From contig JAENJB010000029.1 of NCBI GenBank assembly GCA_016844565.1, positions 1-10,115 on the forward strand: a stretch of 10,115 nt of DNA, written 5' to 3'. This document shows, in pieces, positions 7,338 to 10,115 of the stretch (within the stretch, counting starts at the first letter, position 1; each line of letters opens with the position of its first letter). Below the pieces are notes generated by a model. It was not told the origin of the DNA. It searched no databases and saw nothing but the letters and a program-made list of their open reading frames with translations. Source of the DNA: Dehalococcoidia bacterium (GTDB lineage Bacteria; Chloroflexota; Dehalococcoidia; JAENJB01). The position numbers were made by a program, and so were the translations under genes.

Positions 7338-7397
7338 GGTAATCGCCCTGTATGTCTGCTCGGGGACTCAGTTCGGAACAGTGTCCGGCAGAAGGGA

Positions 7398-7427
7398 AGT
7401 GTAGCACCAGCCAATCGGGAGTGTCAA
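7398..7427 (-). promoter_or_regulatory. Predicted sigma70-type promoter for NAD kinase
   Basis: On the minus strand TTGACA (7427-7422) is followed by an 18-nt spacer and TACACT (7403-7398; four of six match TATAAT). The predicted transcript starts near 7391, giving a leader of about 54 nt before the nadK ATG. It lies in the 163-nt divergent region shared with the hydrolase promoter. The match is by eye only. Confidence 0.5.
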
Positions 7428-7439
7428 GGAAGATATCGG

Positions 7440-7468
7440 TTGCTCTTTCGTCCCAGCTCTTTTATAAT
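7440..7468 (+). promoter_or_regulatory. Predicted sigma70-type promoter for the dienelactone hydrolase gene
   Basis: A perfect -10 TATAAT (7463-7468) is preceded, with a 17-nt spacer, by TTGCTC (7440-7445), a weak -35 that keeps the TTG. Transcription would start near 7475, about 26 nt before the ATG. The ribosome site GGAGG lies at 7491-7495, 5 nt from ATG 7501. Confidence 0.55.
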
Positions 7469-7500
7469 CTGTTGGACACAGTAGTCTTGGGGAGGGGAAA

Positions 7501-8226
7501 ATGGCCGAAAGCTATTCCTACACCATCCAACTCCAAAGTGGGACCAAGAGCCTGAATGCCTTTCTCGCCCGTCCGCTGGCGGAAGGCTCATACCCGGCCA
7601 TCGTAGTAGGACACGAGTGGGCCGGCCTGGTGGACCATCCCAAGACGGTGGCCATCCGCCTCGCCCGCGAGGGCTACGTTACTCTGGTGATTGACCTCTT
7701 TGGCGGCGAGAGGGGCCGCACCATGGACGAGTGCAAGGCTCTCTCCGAGTCCCTATCCGACTCTGAGGCTATCGCGGGATACAGGTCCGGCTTGGAGTCT
7801 CTCAAGACCATGGATGCCGCTCCGCAGAAGCGCCTGGGGGCGCTGGGATTTTGTATGAGCGGCCGGCACATGTATCTCCTGGCAAGCCAGGCCACCGAAC
7901 TGAGCGCCGTGGCCGTCTTCTACGGCAGACCACAGAATGCCCGGATTAGTGAAAAGCAGCCGGTCCACCCGATAGATGTGCTCCCCCAGATTCGTTGCCC
8001 CTTCCTGGGCATCTACGGGGAGGCTGACGTCTCCATCCCCACGGAACAGGTCGCTGCCGTCAGGGAGGTCCTACGGAAACATGGCAAGACCTTTGAAATC
8101 TACACCTATCCTGGAGCACAGCACGCCTTCGGCAACGACACCAACCCCGAGCGATATCATCCCCAGGCCTCGGCCGACGCCTGGTCAAAAGCGATAGCCT
8201 TCTTCAACAAGTATCTCAAGGGCTAG
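7501..8226 (+). CDS. Dienelactone hydrolase family protein
   Basis: Alpha/beta hydrolase of 241 residues, cytoplasmic (no signal peptide). The family features are all in place: HEWAGL with Glu39, the 'PKTVAIRLAREGYVTLVIDLF' region near residues 47-67, the nucleophile Cys118 in GFCMSGR, Asp176 in GEADVSIP and His208 in PGAQHAFGND, giving a Cys-Asp-His triad with Glu39 as the usual switch residue. The nucleophile elbow is usually GFCxGG; here the second-last Gly is Ser (GFCMSG). Family members hydrolyse dienelactones in aromatic catabolism, but many are general carboxylesterases, and no aromatic-degradation genes are nearby, so the substrate is unknown. It has its own promoter and strong ribosome site, is divergent from NAD kinase, and ends 1 nt from the convergent gene. 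Confidence 0.92.
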   Translation: MAESYSYTIQLQSGTKSLNAFLARPLAEGSYPAIVVGHEWAGLVDHPKTVAIRLAREGYVTLVIDLFGGERGRTMDECKALSESLSDSEAIAGYRSGLESLKTMDAAPQKRLGALGFCMSGRHMYLLASQATELSAVAVFYGRPQNARISEKQPVHPIDVLPQIRCPFLGIYGEADVSIPTEQVAAVREVLRKHGKTFEIYTYPGAQHAFGNDTNPERYHPQASADAWSKAIAFFNKYLKG

Positions 8227-8227
8227 G

Positions 8228-8524
8228 TCAATGGGGCTGCACCGCCACCTCATAAATCTCGACTATGGGTGGCTTGGATGCAGCTACGGTTTGGGAAGCC
8301 TGCGCGCGTAGTTGGTCGGCAGCTTTGGCACTGGCTTGCAGGTCTTTCTCTGTGTCCCATAGAGTGATACTAACTTCTTTACCGCTCTTGCGGTCGACCA
8401 GGAAATAGGCACCCTTGAATCCAGCCTCTTTCTTAACCGCAGACATAACCTGCTCCCGGTACTGGCGGATTCCATCCTCCACCTTCTGTGGTTTCCCTTG
8501 AATTGTGCTTACTCGTGCGAGCAT
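8228..8524 (-). CDS. Antibiotic-biosynthesis-monooxygenase (ABM)-like small protein
   Basis: A 98-residue protein with the layout of a dimeric alpha+beta barrel (ferredoxin-like) domain. Strand MLARVSTIQG is followed by a helix (KVEDGIRQYREQVMSAVKK), then GFKGAYFLVDRKSGKEVSIT with LWDTEKDLQAS, a second helix, and a last strand PPIVEIYEVAV. The sequence 'FKGAYFLVDR..GK..SITLWDTEKDLQAS' is typical of the ABM superfamily, whose members include cofactor-free oxygenases but also many proteins of unknown role; no catalytic residues can be assigned. ATG at 8524 has GGAGGG 4 nt upstream. It lies 78 nt downstream of the cupin gene in the same direction, probably as the second gene of that transcript. 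Fold is moderately sure; function is open. Confidence 0.8.
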   Translation of the reverse strand: MLARVSTIQGKPQKVEDGIRQYREQVMSAVKKEAGFKGAYFLVDRKSGKEVSITLWDTEKDLQASAKAADQLRAQASQTVAASKPPIVEIYEVAVQPH

Positions 8525-8602
8525 GTTTCCCTCCTCTCAGACAACTTGTTTGAGGAACTTCTATTGAATCACCAGCTTGTCAAAAGAAACCAGCAATATT
8601 TC

Positions 8603-8974
8603 TTACTTCTTTTTGGCCAACTCTTTCGCATAGTCAGCCATCCCCTGAAAATCAACCACAATTACTGGTTCGTTGCCAACAACCCAGGCATAGTGTCCCG
8701 GAGGAATTAGGGAAACATCACCGGCTTTCAGGTCTTTCTCCGCGCCATCGTCCATCACCACATGCATGGTTCCAGAGATTTGGTACTGGAAGTGAGGAGC
8801 CTCACATGACGTGGTTTTGGCTATTGGCTTGACATGTTTCGACCACCGCCACCCCGGCTGGAATACCCCTCGCCCGACCGTGGCTCCACCGACCTTCACC
8901 AGTTCCACCTTTCCCTTTTCAAACTGCCTCACCTCATCCGGAGCACTGAAGTTCTTAGATTCCATTTTCGCCAC
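8603..8974 (-). CDS. Single-domain cupin protein
   Basis: A 123-residue small beta-barrel protein. The stretch GRGVFQPGWRWSKHVKPIAK followed by CEAPHFQYQISGTMHVVMDD is a cupin motif 1 region, with candidate metal ligands His47 and His61 (numbered from the GTG start). DLKAGDVSLIPPGHYAWVVG is the motif 2 region with a further His in PPGH. The spacing is looser than the textbook motif, and the usual glutamate ligand is not clear, so metal use is uncertain. The start is GTG at 8974, supported by AAGGAGG 7 nt upstream; an ATG three codons later (8965) would be too far from that site. It is the first gene of a two-gene unit with the ABM-like protein. Substrate is unknown. Confidence 0.86.
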   Translation of the reverse strand: MAKMESKNFSAPDEVRQFEKGKVELVKVGGATVGRGVFQPGWRWSKHVKPIAKTTSCEAPHFQYQISGTMHVVMDDGAEKDLKAGDVSLIPPGHYAWVVGNEPVIVVDFQGMADYAKELAKKK

Positions 8975-9280
8975 TTTACTGCCTCCTTATACATTAGTCA
9001 TACCTCAATTATATCACTTACGGTATTATCGAGTCCCAATTGTGAGGTCACCAACTACCGCAAAGCCGGAATCAGGAACTATTCCCCAAGGCACAACGGG
9101 TCACATCTTGAGTTATTGGTACCGAATAAAAAATTAGCTGTTTCTCTATCCATCGGTCACTCTCGGCATTAGTCCCCGCTGCAAGCCTGGCGCCTAGCAT
9201 TACGGGTGTATTCATGATAAATTCTATGGTGTCCTTGATTCATGCGAGGAAGTTGTTCAATCAAGACAGGGGGCAATGGA
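8975..9280. other. 306-nt intergenic region between divergent genes
   Basis: The left part (about 8975-9040) holds the cupin ribosome site and extended -10 promoter. The rest (about 9050-9260) is A+T-richer than its surroundings around 9120-9150 and 9210-9230, but I see no tRNA, conserved RNA fold, terminator or coding frame. No convincing + strand promoter for the coiled-coil gene could be picked out; TATGGT (9225-9230) and TTGATT (9235-9240) are isolated weak matches. The ribosome site AGGGGG of the next gene lies at 9268-9273. Confidence 0.5.
9008..9016 (-). promoter_or_regulatory. Predicted extended -10 promoter for the cupin gene
   Basis: On the minus strand TGATATAAT gives a perfect TATAAT (9013-9008) with the upstream TG of an extended -10 element. 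No good -35 lies at 16-18 nt, which is tolerated by extended -10 promoters. Transcription would start near 9001, about 27 nt before the GTG start and just before AAGGAGG. Confidence 0.5.
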
Positions 9281-10115
9281 ATGACCAAAGAAGTTGAGTG
9301 GGTAGCCGCGGTCAAGGCCAACAGTGAGGCCGAAGAAGTGAAGGAAAGAGCTGTGAAAGCGGGGGAGGAAGCCGGGAGAGCAATGGAGACCGAAGCTGCG
9401 GCAAAGAAGGAAGTCGAGGCGGCCGACGAGAGGGCAAGAGGGGCAGCCGCCGAAGTCAAGGGGGCCATGGAAGCCGCAGCTACGGCAAAGAGGGAAGTCG
9501 AGGAAGCCAACAAGAGGGTAGAAAGGGCAGCCGCCGAAGTCAAGAGGGCCATGGAAGCCGCAGCTACGGCAAAGAGGGAAGGGGAACAGGCAAAGGACAG
9601 GTTATTCAGGGCAATCATCGAGGAGGCCAAGACAGTCTTAGCAGACGAAGCCAGAGGGAAGGGGGAAGCAGAAGAGACAAGTGGGAGGCCGGAGGCCGAG
9701 GATGGCAAGTCGATAAACAAAGCTGCAGCTGAGGCGAAGAAGGAAGCGGAGCACGCAGCCAGAGAACAGGCCAAACATGAGGCCGAAGAAGCGAAGGAAA
9801 GAGTTGTGAAAGCGGGGGAGGAAGCCGAGAGAGCAATGGAGACCGAAGCTGCGGCAAGGAAGGAAGGCGAGGAGGCCAACGAGAGGGCAGAAAGGGCAGC
9901 CGCCGAAGTCAAGAGGGCCATGGAAGCCGAAGAAACCGCAAAGAGGGAAGGGGAAAAGGCAAATGAAAGGTTATTCAGGACACTCATCGAGGAGGACAAG
10001 ACGACAATGAAAGCCGAAGGTGAGGCGAAGAAGGAAGCGGAGCGCGCTGCCAAAGACCAGGCCAAACGTGAGGCCGAAGAAGCGAAGGAAAGAGCCGCGA
10101 AAGCGAAACAGGAAG
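9281..10115 (+). CDS. Alanine/glutamate/lysine-rich repetitive coiled-coil protein, C-terminus outside window
   Basis: An unrecognised protein with at least 278 residues, open at the right edge. It is almost entirely Ala, Glu, Lys, Arg and Gly with one Trp (residue 7), two Phe (109, 232), one Pro (137) and no Cys; there is no signal peptide or membrane segment. A heptad register is plain: every seventh residue from 13 to 111 is Ala (Val at 20), 15 positions in a row, with Val/Ala/Leu mostly four residues before; a second run spans 164-227 (10 Ala) and a third begins at 261. This predicts a long Ala-core coiled coil or single helix. It contains five 28-residue repeats (residues 27-110 and 178-233), separated by linkers that break the register. 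ATG 9281 has AGGGGG 7 nt upstream; an in-frame ATG at 9242 lacks a ribosome site. TolA-, apolipoprotein- or LEA-like composition is a resemblance only. Confidence 0.8.
   Translation, partial: MTKEVEWVAAVKANSEAEEVKERAVKAGEEAGRAMETEAAAKKEVEAADERARGAAAEVKGAMEAAATAKREVEEANKRVERAAAEVKRAMEAAATAKREGEQAKDRLFRAIIEEAKTVLADEARGKGEAEETSGRPEAEDGKSINKAAAEAKKEAEHAAREQAKHEAEEAKERVVKAGEEAERAMETEAAARKEGEEANERAERAAAEVKRAMEAEETAKREGEKANERLFRTLIEEDKTTMKAEGEAKKEAERAAKDQAKREAEEAKERAAKAKQE
9359..9610 (+). repeat. Three tandem 84-bp (28-codon) repeats, first array
   Basis: Units at 9359-9442, 9443-9526 and 9527-9610 encode 28-residue repeats, each with a central RAME or GAME motif, an AK(K/R)E motif ten residues on, and an Arg-rich end. 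The second and third are the closest pair (GCAGCCGCCGAAGTCAAG recurs at 9443 and 9527). Twenty-eight residues equal four heptads, so copy number can change without breaking the coiled-coil register. Confidence 0.85.
9812..9979 (+). repeat. Two tandem 84-bp repeats, second array
   Basis: Units at 9812-9895 and 9896-9979 belong to the same 28-residue family; the first resembles the first unit of the earlier array and the second its last unit, including the shared end RLFR. The array is one unit shorter than the first. It is preceded by the same 11-residue header (9779-9811, compare 9326-9358 and 10070-10102), so a third array probably starts at 10103 and is cut by the window edge. Confidence 0.85.

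Noticed and set aside
7374..7387. Inverted repeat CGGA-N6-TCCG in the NAD kinase leader
   Set aside because: The arms are only four bases and do not extend; this is expected by chance in a GC-rich leader. A regulator site cannot be supported.
8555..8583. TTGACA on the minus strand between the cupin and ABM-like genes (8583-8578)
   Set aside because: No -10 match is found at 16-18 nt spacing, so a separate promoter for the ABM-like gene is not supported.
9002..9048. CTCAATT and AATTGTGAG flanking the cupin promoter, resembling an operator palindrome
   Set aside because: The arms match imperfectly and are far apart (over 25 nt). No regulator gene is nearby.
9169..10065. A 298-codon minus-strand open frame rich in Ala, Ser and Leu
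   Set aside because: It is antisense to the coiled-coil gene. The purine-rich + strand rarely supplies the bases for stops in this phase, so it stays open by composition. It begins in the middle of the repeat array, has no ribosome site and shows no family pattern, whereas the + frame has a ribosome site and a strict heptad.
9359..10115. Possible CRISPR array because of regular repeats
   Set aside because: The repeats are 84 bp with no unique spacers, keep one reading frame and encode heptads; this is a protein repeat.

Overview
The window reads as part of a bacterial chromosome. The left three quarters, all on the minus strand, is a tightly packed respiratory complex I operon. It carries separate nuoC and nuoD genes, and nuoD is followed directly by nuoH with no nuoE, nuoF or nuoG in between. 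This 11-subunit layout (A-B-C-D-H-I-J-K-L...) is known from Chloroflexota (notably Dehalococcoidia), cyanobacteria and archaea. With the bacterial-type NAD kinase, the short ArgA-type acetyltransferase, the moderately high GC content and the frequent GTG/TTG starts, a Dehalococcoidia-like Chloroflexota is my best guess. That is inference; no marker gene is present to settle it.

Layout, in minus-strand transcription order from about 7400 down to 1: promoter, NAD kinase (6474-7337), short N-acetylglutamate-synthase-like GNAT (6011-6493), ADP-ribose pyrophosphatase-type Nudix hydrolase (5436-5984), an internal promoter, then nuoA, B, C, D, H, I, J, K, a 64-residue DUF2007-like small protein, and the first 87 codons of nuoL, which runs off the left edge. 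Most nuo junctions overlap or sit 1 nt apart, so translation is probably coupled. Complex I takes electrons from a donor (unknown here, since the NADH module is missing), passes them through the NuoB/NuoI Fe-S clusters to quinone at the NuoB/NuoD interface, and pumps ions through NuoH/J/K/L. The upstream genes concern NAD(P), ADP-ribose and acyl-CoA chemistry and may be co-transcribed with it.

To the right, 7501-8226 (+) is a dienelactone-hydrolase-family alpha/beta hydrolase with its own TATAAT promoter, divergent from NAD kinase. It converges, with a 1-nt gap, on a minus-strand pair: a cupin (8603-8974) followed by an antibiotic-biosynthesis-monooxygenase-like small protein (8228-8524). A 306-nt intergenic region with an extended -10 promoter for the cupin follows.

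The right end (9281 to the edge, + strand) is the most unusual element: an open frame of at least 278 codons encoding an Ala/Glu/Lys/Arg-rich coiled-coil protein. It is built from five 28-residue (four-heptad) repeats inside a larger repeat, with Arg codon use unlike its neighbour and a strongly purine-rich coding strand. It runs off the right edge, and the long frame antisense to it is a composition artefact. I recognise no family for it.
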